Below, piece by piece: positions 30,366 through 42,300 of a stretch of 64,000 bases of DNA (position 1 is its first letter; each line of letters opens with the position of its first letter). The DNA comes from Pyropia yezoensis. Lineage: Eukaryota; Rhodophyta; Bangiophyceae; Bangiales; Bangiaceae. The stretch is taken from positions 3,526,299-3,590,298 of the forward strand of contig CM020620.1 of assembly GCA_009829735.1 (NCBI GenBank). Reading direction: 5' to 3'. The notes under the pieces were generated by a model, which worked only from the letters and a program-made list of their open reading frames with translations, did no database searches and was not told where the DNA came from. A program made the translations under genes and the position numbers.

Positions 30366-32840
30366 TCAGTCGACCTTGCGGATGAGATCTTTCTTCCACT
30401 TGCGGCGGAACGACCGCTTGTGCGAAAACACCCCCTCCACGACGGGGAGCCCCGCCGCGACGCGGTCGCGGATGGCCTCGGCCAGCGGCGCCGCGGCGTC
30501 GTCGTAAAAGTGGGTGACGCGGCCTACGGGGGCGGCCGCGGCCGCCCCCACACCCGCGGCCGCGCCGTCGGCCGCAACGGCCGAGGCCGCCGCCGTGCCG
30601 TCCCCGTCCCCGTCGCTGCCGTCGCCACCGCCGCCCACCGGGGCCAGCCCCGACGCGCGCGCCGCGCGGCCGACACGGTGCACGTAGCCGACCACGTTGG
30701 CGGCAAACTCTGCCTGCACCACGTGGTGGACGCGCCCCAGGTCCAGCCCCCGGGCGGCAAGGTCGGTCGCGACCAGCAGCCGCAGGTCGCCCGCCACAAA
30801 CGCTGCCAGCGCCGCCGCGCGGTCACCGACGGGCACGCCGCCATGCACCTCGCCGACGCCGCCATAGGCGGCCGCCACGCCGGGAGCGGCAGACAGGTAC
30901 TGGGCGGCCGCCGCGGCCGCGTCGGCCGTGTTGGCAAAGACAAGCGTCTTGGCGCCAATGGCGGCGCCGGCCACGTCGGCCACCGCCGGGGCGGCCGCGT
31001 CCGTCAGCACCCGGCTGAGGGCGTCGAGGGTGGCCGCCGCAGCCAGCCCCTGCCCCCCAGCGCGCACCCACACCTCGGACAGGGCGCCCGACCGGCGGTG
31101 GAGGCCCGGTGTGGCGAGGGTGACCGCCTCTGGGTAGCGCTTGTGGATGGTGTTGACAACGCTCTTGACGCGCTCCCCCTCCCACTGCGGGTAGGTAGCG
31201 CCCGCAAAGACCACAACGCTCGCATTGGCCGCCACCGCGTCTGCGTTGCGCCGCATCCGCCGGGGTTTCCACCCGTCCACCCCCCCGGCGCCGTCCAGGA
31301 GGGCCTCCACATCCGCCGCAAAGCCCCCCGTCATCAGCATGTCCGCCTCGTCCACCACCACGTACTTGACCGCCGCCGCCCACGACGCGTCACGGCCGAG
31401 CGCCCACGCCGCGTTGCGGAGGGAGCCAGGCGTGGCGATGAGGATGTCCGCCGCGGCAATCGCCGCAGGGGAGAGCGTCGACGCCAGCACCGCCGCGGAC
31501 GGCGTGTGGGGGGCGGGGAAGTAGGCAGAGAGGAAGGCCAGCGTCTGCGCAGCGAGCTCCCGGCTGGGCACCAGCACCACCCCGCGCATGCCCACCAGGG
31601 CAGACGGGGAGGGGCGTGGCGGCGGCGAGGGCGCCCCGCCGGCAGCCGTTGTCGCCGACCCCGCGATGGCCGCTTCCGACGCTTCCGACGCGGCCGACGC
31701 GAGCGACTCGGACAGCCAGTTGTCGTCGCCGTCTTGACCGCCGCCGGCCGCGTTGGGAGCGTCACCGTCCCCAAACAGTGCCGCGTCATCCCACGCGGGC
31801 CCGCCCCCCTGTGCCGACGCTGCGGGTGCGCGGGCGGCACCCCCCGCCGCAGCCGCCGCCGCTGCCGACGGCTGCGGCGCCACCACTGCTGCCGCCCGCG
31901 CGCTGGCGGCGGCGGCGACGGCCGCCCGCGGGGGTGCCCCCCCCAGGGCCTGCACCAGCGGCAGCAGGTAGGCGAGCGACTTGCCACTCCCCGTCTCGGC
32001 GGCGAGGACATACACGCCCCCTGGTCCAGCGCTGCCGCCACCGCCACCGCTGGCGCCGCCGTCCCCCGCGGCGGCTGCTGCCACCCCCGCGGCGGCCGAC
32101 AGCAGGGGCGGCAGCGCCGCCGCTTGGGCGCGGGTGGGGGTGGTCACCCCCGCCGCAGCAAGGCCGTCCACGAGGCCGGGAGCTACGCCCAGGGCAGCAA
32201 ACGACGTGTCAGGGGCAAACATGGACGTCGGCGCCGCCGCGTCGCTGTCCCACTGGGGCGTCCGCCGGGGGGGGGTCCGCGCGTAGCGCTGGGAGCGCCG
32301 CGCTGGCGGAGCGTCCCCGCCACCGCCACCGCCACCACCGCCATCGCCACCGCCGACGTCACCCCCTGGCGCGTCGCCCGCAGGGGTGGGGGGAGGGGCG
32401 GCTGCCGCTGCCGCTGCTGCCGCCGCCGCTGGTGTCACCGCCGCCCCCCCCTCCGGCGCCACGTCGCTGGCGTCATTGCCGGGCCCAACAATGTCGACCG
32501 CACCCACCGCAAAAGGCGGTGGTAGTGGTGGCGGTGGCGGTGGTGCCTCACCACCCCCTGCCAAAGCGGCGGGCGTGGCCGACGTCGTCGCCGCCGTCCG
32601 CCGCGGGCACGGGGCGGTGGCCACACCAGCGGCGACGGCAGAGCGCAGGGGGGCGCCGCGCAGAAAGGGCGAGGCGGCCAGGCGGGGGCGGCCACCCAAC
32701 GTTGCGCCCACTCTGGCCCCCGCTGCCGCCGCCGCCGCCGACAGCGCTGGCGCGCGGCCGCCGGGGGCGCGGCCAACGGCAGCGACAAAGGCCGCCGCGG
32801 TGCGCGCAGACGCCAGCGCCGAGCCGGTGGTGCACGTCAT
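30366..32840 (-). CDS. DEAD-box ATP-dependent RNA helicase
   Basis: The ATG at 32840 (MTCTTGSALASAR) gives 824 residues; upstream the frame runs into a 27-base homopolymer. All core motifs are present in order: Q-motif region GVTTPTRAQAAALP, AETGSGKS (I), PSRELA (Ia), TPGS (Ib), DEAD (II), AGAT in place of SAT (III), ATDLAARGLD (V) and HRVGRAAR (VI). The Ala-rich N-terminus with few acidic residues could be a plastid or mitochondrial transit peptide. Low-complexity inserts lie between motifs I and Ia and after VI. The basic end (FSHKRSFRRKWKKDLIRKVD) may bind RNA. Such enzymes remodel RNA in ribosome assembly, splicing or decay; the specific role is unknown. Confidence 0.93.
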   Translation of the reverse strand: MTCTTGSALASARTAAAFVAAVGRAPGGRAPALSAAAAAAGARVGATLGGRPRLAASPFLRGAPLRSAVAAGVATAPCPRRTAATTSATPAALAGGGEAPPPPPPLPPPFAVGAVDIVGPGNDASDVAPEGGAAVTPAAAAAAAAAAAPPPTPAGDAPGGDVGGGDGGGGGGGGGDAPPARRSQRYARTPPRRTPQWDSDAAAPTSMFAPDTSFAALGVAPGLVDGLAAAGVTTPTRAQAAALPPLLSAAAGVAAAAAGDGGASGGGGGSAGPGGVYVLAAETGSGKSLAYLLPLVQALGGAPPRAAVAAAASARAAAVVAPQPSAAAAAAAGGAARAPAASAQGGGPAWDDAALFGDGDAPNAAGGGQDGDDNWLSESLASAASEASEAAIAGSATTAAGGAPSPPPRPSPSALVGMRGVVLVPSRELAAQTLAFLSAYFPAPHTPSAAVLASTLSPAAIAAADILIATPGSLRNAAWALGRDASWAAAVKYVVVDEADMLMTGGFAADVEALLDGAGGVDGWKPRRMRRNADAVAANASVVVFAGATYPQWEGERVKSVVNTIHKRYPEAVTLATPGLHRRSGALSEVWVRAGGQGLAAAATLDALSRVLTDAAAPAVADVAGAAIGAKTLVFANTADAAAAAAQYLSAAPGVAAAYGGVGEVHGGVPVGDRAAALAAFVAGDLRLLVATDLAARGLDLGRVHHVVQAEFAANVVGYVHRVGRAARASGLAPVGGGGDGSDGDGDGTAAASAVAADGAAAGVGAAAAAPVGRVTHFYDDAAAPLAEAIRDRVAAGLPVVEGVFSHKRSFRRKWKKDLIRKVD

Positions 32841-33395
32841 GATGCAACAGATATGGGGCGGGGGGGGGGGGGGGGGGGGGGGGGGGCAAGACGCAGGTGG
32901 GAGGGGGGAAGAGGCAGCAGCACCATGATGAGGCGAGAGAAGGTTGGGAGGCGGATCCGTGCCGTGTGACCAGCAGCGCCACGCGCCACACGCGCGAGGG
33001 GGGGCGACGCGGCCGACGCCGGGTCTGAGGGAATTGCATAGAATAGAACTTGTTGTCGGGCATCCGGAAATTGGGCAACTCCCCCCGCCGTTTCGACTAC
33101 CCATGGACTCTACGTACTGCCCGCTAGAGCTGCAGCTGCGCGGGGCTCTCCCGCGCGAGCGGGCGGTCCGCCGGCGGATCGGCCCCGCGCATGACTCGAC
33201 TGCCACGCTGCCGCCCGCCGCTTCCCGCCACTGCCGTTTCGCCACCAGGCCGTGCGGGGGGGGGGGGGGGGGCCGCGCTCGCCCGCCCCCACCACCCACG
33301 CGGCGGCCCCGCCACGCCGCCGCCCAGCAGGGTGGTGGACAGACCCGTCATGACTTCCCGCGCGCCACGCGCCCTGGCGTTCGTGGCGCCGTGCG
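32841..33395. other. Helicase upstream region with a 27-base G run
   Basis: A run of 27 G (32860-32886) lies 20 bases upstream of the helicase start codon, and an 18-base G run occurs near 33256. No gene was recognised here; open frames on both strands have no domain. Confidence 0.5.
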
Positions 33396-33725
33396 TCACG
33401 AGGTGGCGTTCGCGAAACAACCCCCCCGCTCTTCCCCCCCGCGCGCGATAGTTGGGGTCACGACGTCGTCACCCTGCGTGTCTCCTTGCACTGACGCCCC
33501 ACCCCCCCCCCCCCCCCTCATCCCCACCCCCCTTCCCCAATTCCCCTCATCGCAGTCAACACCCTCGCCCCCGCCACGCCCCCCGCAGCGCTCTCCCCTT
33601 CCTTTTCCCCTCCCCCCCCCGCACCGGCCAGCTGCTGAGTTCCCGCTCGCCCGCGGCAGCCGCCGCCCGTGGCGCTGCCGGCGCAGACCCGCCGCCACCG
33701 ACGCTGTCGCCGTTGCGTGCCGCGC

Positions 33726-33757
<32 letters not shown>

Positions 33758-35483
33758 ACAAGGCCGGCGACAACGGCGACACCGTCGACGACGGCGGCAG
33801 CAGTGACGGCAGCGGCAGCGGCGGGGACCATGCCACGGCATCGGCCCTCAGCGGCGCCACCTCCGCGGCGGCGGCTGACGCGGCCGCGCAGCCCCATCCT
33901 CCGCACCGCCGCGCGCGTAGCGGCGCGCGCGGCGGCGGCTGCCGCGGCGCGCGCCCCCCCCTCGGCAGCCGAGACGGCAGCAGCGGCGGCAGTGGCGGCA
34001 GCGGCGTCGCGCACGCGAGGTGGGCGCCACGAGAGGGTGCGCGAGCGGGGGGGGGGGGGGGGGGTGGCGCTCCCACCGCCGGTGGGCGGCGGCCGCAGGG
34101 ACGCCCCGCTGGTAGCGGGGGGGGCGCTGACGCCGCCGCTGCCGCTGTTGCCGCGGCTGCCACCCATGCGGCCGAGCCCGGGGGGTGGCTGCTGGGGGGG
34201 CTGGCGTCGTGGGCGGGAGGGGGAGGGGGGGTCGACGGCTGGATTGTGGGCGGCGACGGTGGGGCGGGTGCCAGTCCTGACGACGGTCGGTCGGCCGCCG
34301 GGGCCCCCATTGGGCCGCACGAGGAGTCTCTGGCAGCGCGCTCGCCATCCCCGCTGCCGACACCATCACCACCGCCACCGTCGAGGCCGCCGCCGTCGCG
34401 GCCGCTGTTGTCACGGCTGCCGTCCTCGCTGCTGCAGCTTCCGCGGGGGGTCGTGGCCACATGCCCGCCTCAGGCGGCACCATGGCCACCTGGAGGGGTG
34501 GGGGCGGTAGTCCCGGGGGCGGCTGCGACGGAAAGAGTAGCTGCCGCACCACCCGCGGCAACCGCCGGGGCGGCCGCCGGCGAGGCGGGGAGGGTGACCC
34601 GCGAGCAACGGCCACCGCTGGCGCCCATAGAGGCCGCGGCCGCCAACCGCCAGGTGGTCCGCCACGGCCGCGGCCGCGCTCGCGCAGAGGGGGTGCCACA
34701 GGCCTTTTGTGGGCGCGCACGGCCACCAGGTGATGGCAAGGGCCTTGGCACCGCCGCCGCCGCCGCCGCAACCGCCTCTGCCGCGCGCGTCACCTCATCA
34801 AAGGTGACAGGCGGCAGGGGACCGCCTCTTCCCCAGGGGGCACCTCCCCAGCCTTTCATCCGCGCCCCGTGGCAGCCGGCGGGTGCGGCGGGTCTGCTCA
34901 CTGCCCCCGCGCCTGATGGCGGCGCGGTGCCAGCGCTCAAGCGGCGGCGGCGCGGTCTGTCGACGCCGCCTCCACTGCCGCTGCCACTGCCACCACCGCC
35001 GCCGCCGCCGCTTGCACGGCTGCCCTCCCCTCTGGCAGTGCGTGATGGCAGCGACGACGGCGAGACGGGGGGGGTGGGGGAGCGGCTGCGCCCGTGCAGG
35101 GCTGGCACGCCGCCACTGCCGCGGCGGGGGCTGGTAGCTTCCACTGCCGCGCGGGGAATTCGTGGCGGCGGCGGCGGCTGCGGCGATGGCGGCCGGGGTG
35201 GGCGAGCCGTAAGGGATAGAGTCGGCGGCGGTAGCCGAGTCGACGGCGGCGGCGGTGGTGGCGGCGGCGGGAGCAGTTCAGCGTCGGCGGGGGGGGTGGG
35301 TGCATGGCTCTCCGCCCGCGTCGTTGCTCGTCGACGGCACGAGGTGGCGCGTGCGGCGCGCGCCGCCCGCCGGGCGGCGGCCGCGGCGACCGCGGCGGCG
35401 GCAGCCGCGGCAGCCGACGCGTCCGCGGAGCGGGCGGCGCGGGCCGGCCGGGTGTACCGCCCGCGGCCGTTGTCGGTCGGCAT
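33396..35483 (-). CDS. Uncertain low-complexity protein
   Basis: From an ATG at 35483 (MPTDNGRGRYTRPARAARSA) the minus strand is open to a TGA at 34470-34472. The same frame then reopens to 33396. The translation is Ala/Pro/Gly/Ser-rich, with poly-Pro and poly-Gly runs and one helical patch (VTFDEVTRAAEAVAAAA). No domain was recognised. The plus strand is open across the same stretch (32944-35502), and in such GC-rich DNA long chance frames are expected. I slightly prefer the minus strand because its start lies at the composition change near 35490. Confidence 0.3.
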
Positions 35484-36092
35484 GCGAGGGGGGGTTTCGT
35501 AGGGTGAGCGCGGGAGTGGAGTAGGGTGAGGTTGGGTGGGGTGAGGTGATGGCGGGGGCGGGCGGCGAGGCGCGGTACTGCACCCGCTGGTACGTTGGGG
35601 TAGTGGTTCCGTCGCGTCAGCCGCGGATGTGGGTGTGTGTCTCAGCGGGGAAGGGTCTGGACGGCGTCAGTCCAAACGACCCTGCGGGGAATCGTGCGTG
35701 GGTGGCGATACGCAAGAGGGAAAGTAAACAAGGCAACGGCGGATCGTGAAACAAGAGGCGGCTACGCGAGCGCCGGGTAAATGAGCGAAAGGGTGCAGCG
35801 TAGACTCGCAGGGACCCACAAGCCTGCTCACGTGTTCTAGCGGCAGCAGCCGCGAGCTGTACACAGAGAAGGCGGACGGGAGTCTGGCTGCACCACAGGC
35901 GACGCCACAACCGCAAGCTGCCGCAGGCCACAGACGTAGCCGCATCAGCTAGAGGGCGCCCGCCGTTACAACAGTGGCGTTTCGCCTGCTGCCGCCGCCA
36001 CTGTCATCGTGGTAGTGCCCCCCCCCCCACCCCGCCCCCGTCGTCCGGCAACGCACGGCAACCGCCATGGCAGCGAGCGCCGCCGCCCTGCG
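35484..36092. other. Spacer downstream of the bZIP-like gene
   Basis: This is a less GC-rich spacer, especially 35640-35930, without a supported gene. Confidence 0.45.
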
Positions 36093-37841
36093 TCAGGCGG
36101 TGGTGCTGTTGACGGCCGGAAACCCGCTCGTGCCGGCTCCTGGCAACAGGGGCGACAAGGGCGGCGGCTGCGCCGCCGAGGAGACCGACTCCCCCCCCAC
36201 CTCCCCCAACACGCCGCCATCTGGCGCTGCCCCCCCAGCCGGGGCCGAGTCGTCTGGGGGGGACGGCGGCTGTGGTGGCGGCGGCGGCGGCGGTGGTGGC
36301 GGTGTTGTCCCGAGCGCGGCGAGCAGTTCTTGGCGCCGCGCCGCGGCACGCCGTTTGCGGCGCTCGTTGCTCTTGGACGCCGACTGACGGTTGCGGAGGA
36401 TGCGCGCGAGCACCCGCTCGTCGGTAATGTCCTCGAGGTTGACCGGCCGCCGCACGCGGCGACTGGACGGCGCCGCCGGTGCGGCGGCGGCGGCGGGTGC
36501 GGGCACGTCTGCGGCGCGCAGCGCCAGCAGCGGGGCGGGGCAACCGCCCCCCCCTGCCCCCCCCGCCGACAGTGGGCCGCCCGCCGCGACGCGAGGCACC
36601 GAGCCGGCAGCGCCCCCCCACCAGCCACCCCCCTCTCCCCCGCCGCCTCCCCCCGGCAGGCCCAGCACCCCGCTGTTTGCAACGACCGCCGGCATGCACA
36701 GGCGGGAGGGCAAAACGGGCTGGTCTGCCAGCGCCATCCGGCGGAGGCGCTCGACCACACAAAAGCTGCTCGGCTCCGACTCAAATACCACCGGTACCAT
36801 CCGCGACGGCGGCGGGGGCACCCCGTCCGCCGCGCCGTCGACGCTCCCGCCGCCCAAAAGGTCGTCCACGACAGACGCCCCCCCAAAGGTGCCCAGCCCC
36901 AGCAGGGCCTTGCGAAGCGCCGCCAGCGGGTCGGTGGGAAAGTCAGCGGCGGGAAACGGCTCAAGGCGCCGCAGGATGGTGGAGGTGCGGAGGGTAAGGT
37001 GGGTGTCCCCGCCAGGGACGACGGGCCGCGCGTAGCAGGCGGTGATCCAGGTGAGCTCGTCCACGCCGGTGCAGCTAATGTGCTCAAACGCGACGCGGCC
37101 GCCGCCCTCTTGGACGCACCCAATGAGGAACTCTGAGGTTTCCACATCAAACACAAAACGAGCGTAGCGGGGGCACACCAGCGCGCCGGTGGACAGGTCC
37201 GCCATGCGGTCGAGCACATACTCGGTGACGCTCAGGCCAAAGACCAGGGTGCCTTCCCAGTGGAGGGGGATGTGCATGGACGACATGAGGCACAGCGCCG
37301 AGCCCAGCGCCCCCGATGCCGCGGGGTCACTGCCAGCTCCAGCGTCGCCGGCGCCCCCCCCCGCCGGCGCACCCCCCCCATTGGCTGCCGCATCCGACGC
37401 CGACGCCGACGCCGACGCCGATGCCGACGACGAAGTGCACGACGAGCCCAGCGGCGACGGGGGTAAGAAAGGCGGCAGTGGCGGGTCCACGCCCCCCCCC
37501 CCCACGCCCTCGGCCCCCCCACCGGCCGCCCCCCCCACGCCAGGCACCTGCGGCGGCAGCCGGTGGGCAAAGTCGACGGTCACCTGCCGCGCGAGCGCGG
37601 ATGGCGGCACCACCAGCCCCGCTTCCGCGCGTCCCCCCCCACACGCCAGCGGCGACAGCGGGGCCATCCACGCGGCGGCCGAAGCGGAGCGGCGGAGGAG
37701 GTCAAGCTCGGGCGACGCCGCCACCTCGGCTGCCCCCACCGCCCGCGGGCGCATCGTGCTCAGCAGCTGCGCATAGGCGGCCTCACCGCTGCCGGCGTGA
37801 GTGGGGGGGGGGGGGGATGCGGCGTCCATCCTGGCGTCCAT
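36093..37841 (-). CDS. bZIP-like transcription factor with a degenerate zipper
   Basis: The ATG at 37841 (MDARMDAASPPPPT) gives 582 residues. Around residues 480-520 it has NLEDITDERVLARIL followed by RNRQSASKSNERRKRR. This fits the bZIP basic region, including the invariant Asn, the SA pair and the spaced Arg. Only one Leu pair (QELLAAL) follows before a poly-Pro run, so a normal heptad zipper is missing. The middle (about residues 195-320) is a folded-looking region of unknown type (HWEGTLVFGLSVTEYVLDRM, ELTWITACYARPVV), outside the low-complexity parts. A nuclear DNA-binding role is inferred from the basic region. Dimerisation, if any, must use something else. Confidence 0.7.
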   Translation of the reverse strand: MDARMDAASPPPPTHAGSGEAAYAQLLSTMRPRAVGAAEVAASPELDLLRRSASAAAWMAPLSPLACGGGRAEAGLVVPPSALARQVTVDFAHRLPPQVPGVGGAAGGGAEGVGGGGVDPPLPPFLPPSPLGSSCTSSSASASASASASDAAANGGGAPAGGGAGDAGAGSDPAASGALGSALCLMSSMHIPLHWEGTLVFGLSVTEYVLDRMADLSTGALVCPRYARFVFDVETSEFLIGCVQEGGGRVAFEHISCTGVDELTWITACYARPVVPGGDTHLTLRTSTILRRLEPFPAADFPTDPLAALRKALLGLGTFGGASVVDDLLGGGSVDGAADGVPPPPSRMVPVVFESEPSSFCVVERLRRMALADQPVLPSRLCMPAVVANSGVLGLPGGGGGGEGGGWWGGAAGSVPRVAAGGPLSAGGAGGGGCPAPLLALRAADVPAPAAAAAPAAPSSRRVRRPVNLEDITDERVLARILRNRQSASKSNERRKRRAAARRQELLAALGTTPPPPPPPPPPQPPSPPDDSAPAGGAAPDGGVLGEVGGESVSSAAQPPPLSPLLPGAGTSGFPAVNSTTA

Positions 37842-39317
37842 AGCGAGCCGGAATGGGGGGGGGGGGCGGATACAGAAGAGACAGGGAAACGGAGGGGGGG
37901 GGGGGCGGAGGTGGGTAGGCGGGCAGGAGGTGGGCGCGGGTCGGGTGGGCAGGGGAAGGGAGGGGAGGGTGAGGGGGGGGGGTGGGGGGCGAGCGGGCTG
38001 GCGGAGTGGCCACGGCGTCAGTGACAGCGGTGGCGCAAAGGGACAGCAGCAGCGTCGCTAGCGGCGGCAGCGGTGATGGGGGTCGGTGGCGTTGCCGGTG
38101 GGTGTCGGCGGCGGAGGTGGCGGCGGCGCTGGTGCTGAGGCGCCGGCGGGGAGGCGACGCGGGCGGCGGGAGGCGGCGAGACGACGCGGGCGGCGGGGGA
38201 CGGCGAGACGACGCGGGCGGCGCGAGACGGCGAGACGACGCGGGCGGTGGGGCGGAGGAGGCGACGTGGCGGGGCGGGGCGGGGCGGCCTCGCGGCGGCC
38301 GTCAGCAGGCCCCGCCCGGCTGGGCGCCCGCGGTATGTATGTATGTACTGTACACAACATAGAGGAGCGACTCCCGCCGCGCATGCTCTGGGGGTGTGCC
38401 TGCCTGGATGACAGACCCGCCCTCGGCCACGTCGGTGGGCGTTGCGGGGGTGGCACGCTACGAGACCCTCCCCCAGTTTTTTGTCTGCTTGCGGTGCACT
38501 GAGTGGTCTGTTCTGGACGACCAGCGCGCGGGGGGTTGGAGAGCCGCCCCCTAAACCCTCCTCGTATCAGATCCATGCGATTGAACATGCGCTGGCCGCG
38601 GGTTGGCTGAGGGGGCAGCAGCGTAGAAAAGGTGGGGGCCCTTACAGAGCGACATATGGGGTGCCAGCGGCCACCCGATTCGTCTGACCCAGCCTCCGAG
38701 ATCCGGTGCGCCCACCCCATTGGTCTCCACCTCGAGGTCCTGGCCCTGAAAAAGAGACAACAAAAATAGAGACAGTGCGAAGAACAAGGAAGAGAGAGAC
38801 ACGAAGAGGCAGCGCGATTGTCACTCAGGTGTTGACGTAGGAAGGTGGACCCTCTTTATGACCGCGGGTCATGACGCCCGCGCTTGCTGCACAACGTCGT
38901 GACTTGCTATGTGCTCTCGTTCACTGATGAGTGTATCGCCCCACTTCAAACCAGAGTCCCCCGTCGCGGCCATACAGATACCTACGCATTCTGCCGGTAG
39001 GCGGGGGGCAGTGGCATACAAAAGAAACGGACTTTTAACGCGCCCCCCCATGGCGAGCATGACGGGCACAACACAACGTTGGGGGCGCAACCATCCTAGG
39101 GAGGGGGCGGTCAAGGCCCCTATCCCGCAGCGCACCTTCTCCACTCGTCCGCCCCGTTGCCGTCACCCCGATCCGCCATCGTCCCCGCCTCGCGACCGTG
39201 ACGGACCCGTCACACACCCCCCCCACCGCCACCCTCCTCCGCTGCCGCCGCCGGCCCACTCCCCGACCTCCCCCCCCCCCCCCCCCCTGGCCCCCCCTCC
39301 CCCTGGCAGCAGCCACG
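37842..39317. other. Spacer with a 30-bp tandem repeat
   Basis: This region lies between the start of the bZIP-like gene and the end of the next minus-strand gene. At about 38155-38255 a 30-bp unit (CGGCGAGACGACGCGGGCGG as its core) is repeated about three to four times with small changes. The rest is mixed in composition, with A/T-richer patches near 38335-38360 and 38750-38900. I saw no supported gene. Confidence 0.5.
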
Positions 39318-42300
39318 TCAAGCGCGCCCCCCCCCCACCTTGCGCTTGGTGCCACGCCCCCCTCCCCCCCCCCCCCCTCCCGCCCCGGCGCGGTCCGCCG
39401 CGCCCCCCGCGGGCGCACGGTCCACCTTTGCCCGCACCCGCGGCGCCTTGGCGCCGCCCCGCCCGCCGGCGGCGCCGCCCGCCCGCCGTGCCGCGGCGGT
39501 GGTGGCGCCGCCGGCCGGGTGCGCGCCGGCCGCGGCGGTGGCAGCAGCAGCGGCAGCGGCAGCGGCGGCGGCGGCGGCGGCGGTGGTGGCAGCAGGCGGT
39601 GGGGGCGGCGGTGGGGGCGGCGACACCAGCGGCGGCCCGCCGCCGCCGCCATAGGCAGAGGCGGCGCCAAAGAGCGTGCCCCCCCCCGCCCCCCCCGGCA
39701 GCCCCCCCCCGGCGCCACCGCCGACGAGCACCCCCCCCGCCCCCGCGGGGTGCATCATGCCAACCCCCCCCGCCAGCCCCGGCACACTCCCCCCGGGCGT
39801 CGGCGGCAGGTACAGCTCCGCCTCTGCGCGGGCCTTGGCGTCGAGGAGTGCCATGGAGCGTGCGCGGAGGCTCTCGGTGGCGGCCTGGCGGACGGCCGCC
39901 TCGGCCTCGAGCGAGCGGACGACCAGGCGGAGGCGGCGGACTTCGGCCTCCTCGGCAGCTTCGGCGGCGGCCGCGGCCGCCGCGGCCCCCGCACGCGCGG
40001 CGGCCTTGGCGCGCGCACGCGCCGACGGGGCAGGGGCGGTCGCCGCGCCGCCGCCGCTGTCGACGCCGCCTCCGCCATCGCTGTCATTGTCGCTGGCACC
40101 GATCCCATCGGCGGCGGCGGTGGATGCAGCAGCAGCGCCGGCATAGGCGGTGGCAGGAGGCAGGCGCTCCCCGCCTGGCGGGAGGGGCGACTCGTCCTCC
40201 ATGGCCTCCCCGTCCCCGTCGGCGGCCGCGTCGGTTGTGGCGGTGCGCCCATTGGCGCCGCCGCCCCCCGACGCCGACGACGAGTCTGACGACGCACCGC
40301 CGGGCAGCGGCGGCGACTGCCGCCGCTGCCGCCGCTGCCCGCCACCGTTACCGTCAGCATCGCCTCGGGTGGCGGGCGGAGGCGGTGGCGGCAAAGCCGG
40401 CGGGGACGACGGCGGCGGTGCGAGCTCCTCCACCCCCCCGCCGGCGCCGACGGGGGGCACCCCCGCCAGCGGGCCGGGGCCTGACAGGGAGCCCGTCGCG
40501 GTGGCAAACGTGAGGCCCCCGACGGCGGCGCCGTCGACAACCAGGCCGCCGCCGCCGCCCGCAGCAACAAGCGCCGCAGCCCCAGGGGTGGCAGTGGCGG
40601 CTGATGCCAAGGGGGCAGAGGCCGACGCTGCCGCAGCGGCGCCGGTCGTGGCGGCGGCGGGAGCGCCGGGCGGGCCGCCCGCCGTGGTGGCGCCACCGCC
40701 GGCGGCACCCCCGAGGGCGCCCCCCTCGCCCGCAACGCCCCCCGCACGGGGTGGCGGCGCCACCGCCGTTGCTGGCGGGAGCGCCGACAGCGCGTCGCGT
40801 GTCGCGGTAATCCGCGCGCCCGCCGCCCGCAGCCGCCGGCGCGCCCGCCGGTCGGCAGCGTGGACGGCCGCGAGCGCCGCCGCTGCCGTGGCAAGGCGCG
40901 CCGCACACCGCGCGGCGGTGCGGCGGGCTGTGTCGCCCAGAAGGAGGAGGCCGGCCAGGTCTGCCGCAGCCCGCCGGCGGGCGTCCATCTCTGTCTCGAG
41001 GCGGTTGCGTGCGTCGTCGAGCTCCCGCTTGCGGCGCTTGGCGCCGCGGTCCCCCTCGGAGCGGGACAACCGAGAGACGGCCAGCGCGGCGCCCGCCGCC
41101 TCTGCGGCGGCCGCGTCAGAGAGGGAGCCCAGGGGGGGGGCCGCGCTGACGAGCTGGTAGAGCTCGAGCGAGCCGGGCCGGATAGGGGGCGGGTTCCCGT
41201 CGCCGCCCCGCCCGCCACTGCCACCCCCGCCAGCACCGTCTGCACCGCCGCCGCCGCCGTCGCCATCGGGCGACGGGGAGCCTTGCACCCACCCTGCGCC
41301 CGCTCCACCTCCCCCGCCCAGCCGCCGGATCGCCACCGCTTCGGCCACCAGAAAGGCGGCAGGTGCCTCACCAAACGGCCGCCGGCACGGCACCCCCGCC
41401 TCGGCCATTCGTCCCCGCAGGGCGGTGAGGTAGGCAGCCACGTCGGCGGTGGGGTGCCGCCACGCGGGGCTGCCATCGCGGGCGGCCGCCGCCGCTGTGG
41501 CCGCAGCCGCCGCGTCGGCCACCCGCCCCGCGTCCCAGCTGTCCGTAGCGGTGACGGCCGCGGCCAGGGCCGCCACCTCCCGTGCCGTCCAGGGTGGATA
41601 GTAAAGCGCAGCGTCTGCGTGGAGGTCATCCCCGCCGGGGGTGGGGGTACCCCGTCGGCCAACGCCTTGAGCGCCATCGCCCCCGCCACCGCTGCCACCG
41701 CCACCACCACTGCCGCTGCCACTGCCGCTGCCACTACCGCTGCCACTGCCACTGCCACTCAGGCTGCCACCGCTCCCAATGCCCACCCGGCGGGCGTGGC
41801 CGCTGCTGCCCGACCCGCCTCGCCCGTCCACGTCCATGGGGTCGACGGCATGGCGAAGGCGGCGCTCCGCCCCACGCCGCCTCCCGCCCCCACGCTCTGG
41901 GGGACTGCCGGGCTCCTCTTCCTCCCCCTCTTCCAGCTCCTCCACCTCCCCCTCCTCAGCCGGCACGTCGCTCATGGCGTCATCGTCTGTCTCGGAGCGC
42001 ACCTTGCGCGGCGGCCGCGACCCACGACGCTCCACCCCCCTCCCGACGCCGCCGTCTGCGTCGGAATCATCCGCGTCTGCGTCGACATCCGCAGCCGAGT
42101 CGTCCCCGTCCCCTCCGTCGCGGTCCCTGCCTGCCGACGGACCGCGTGAGCCGCTGCGAGCAAGGCGGCCACCGCCACCGCCCCCACCGCCCACGCTGCC
42201 GCCGTCGCCGCCTCCGCCACTGCCCCCACCGCCGCCACCGCCCCCCCCACCACCGCTGCTGCCTCGGCGGGAGGCCAACACCGCCCCACTGGCGGCGGCG

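Noticed and set aside
32944-35502. Plus-strand frame of 852 codons
   Set aside because: It has no domain and is mostly low complexity. It partly overlaps the helicase upstream region, so it is likely a chance frame in very GC-rich DNA.
38909-42149. Long plus-strand frames opposite the large nuclear protein
   Set aside because: Pro/Arg-rich translation without structured segments. The minus strand has the Myb-like segment, coiled coil and acidic runs.
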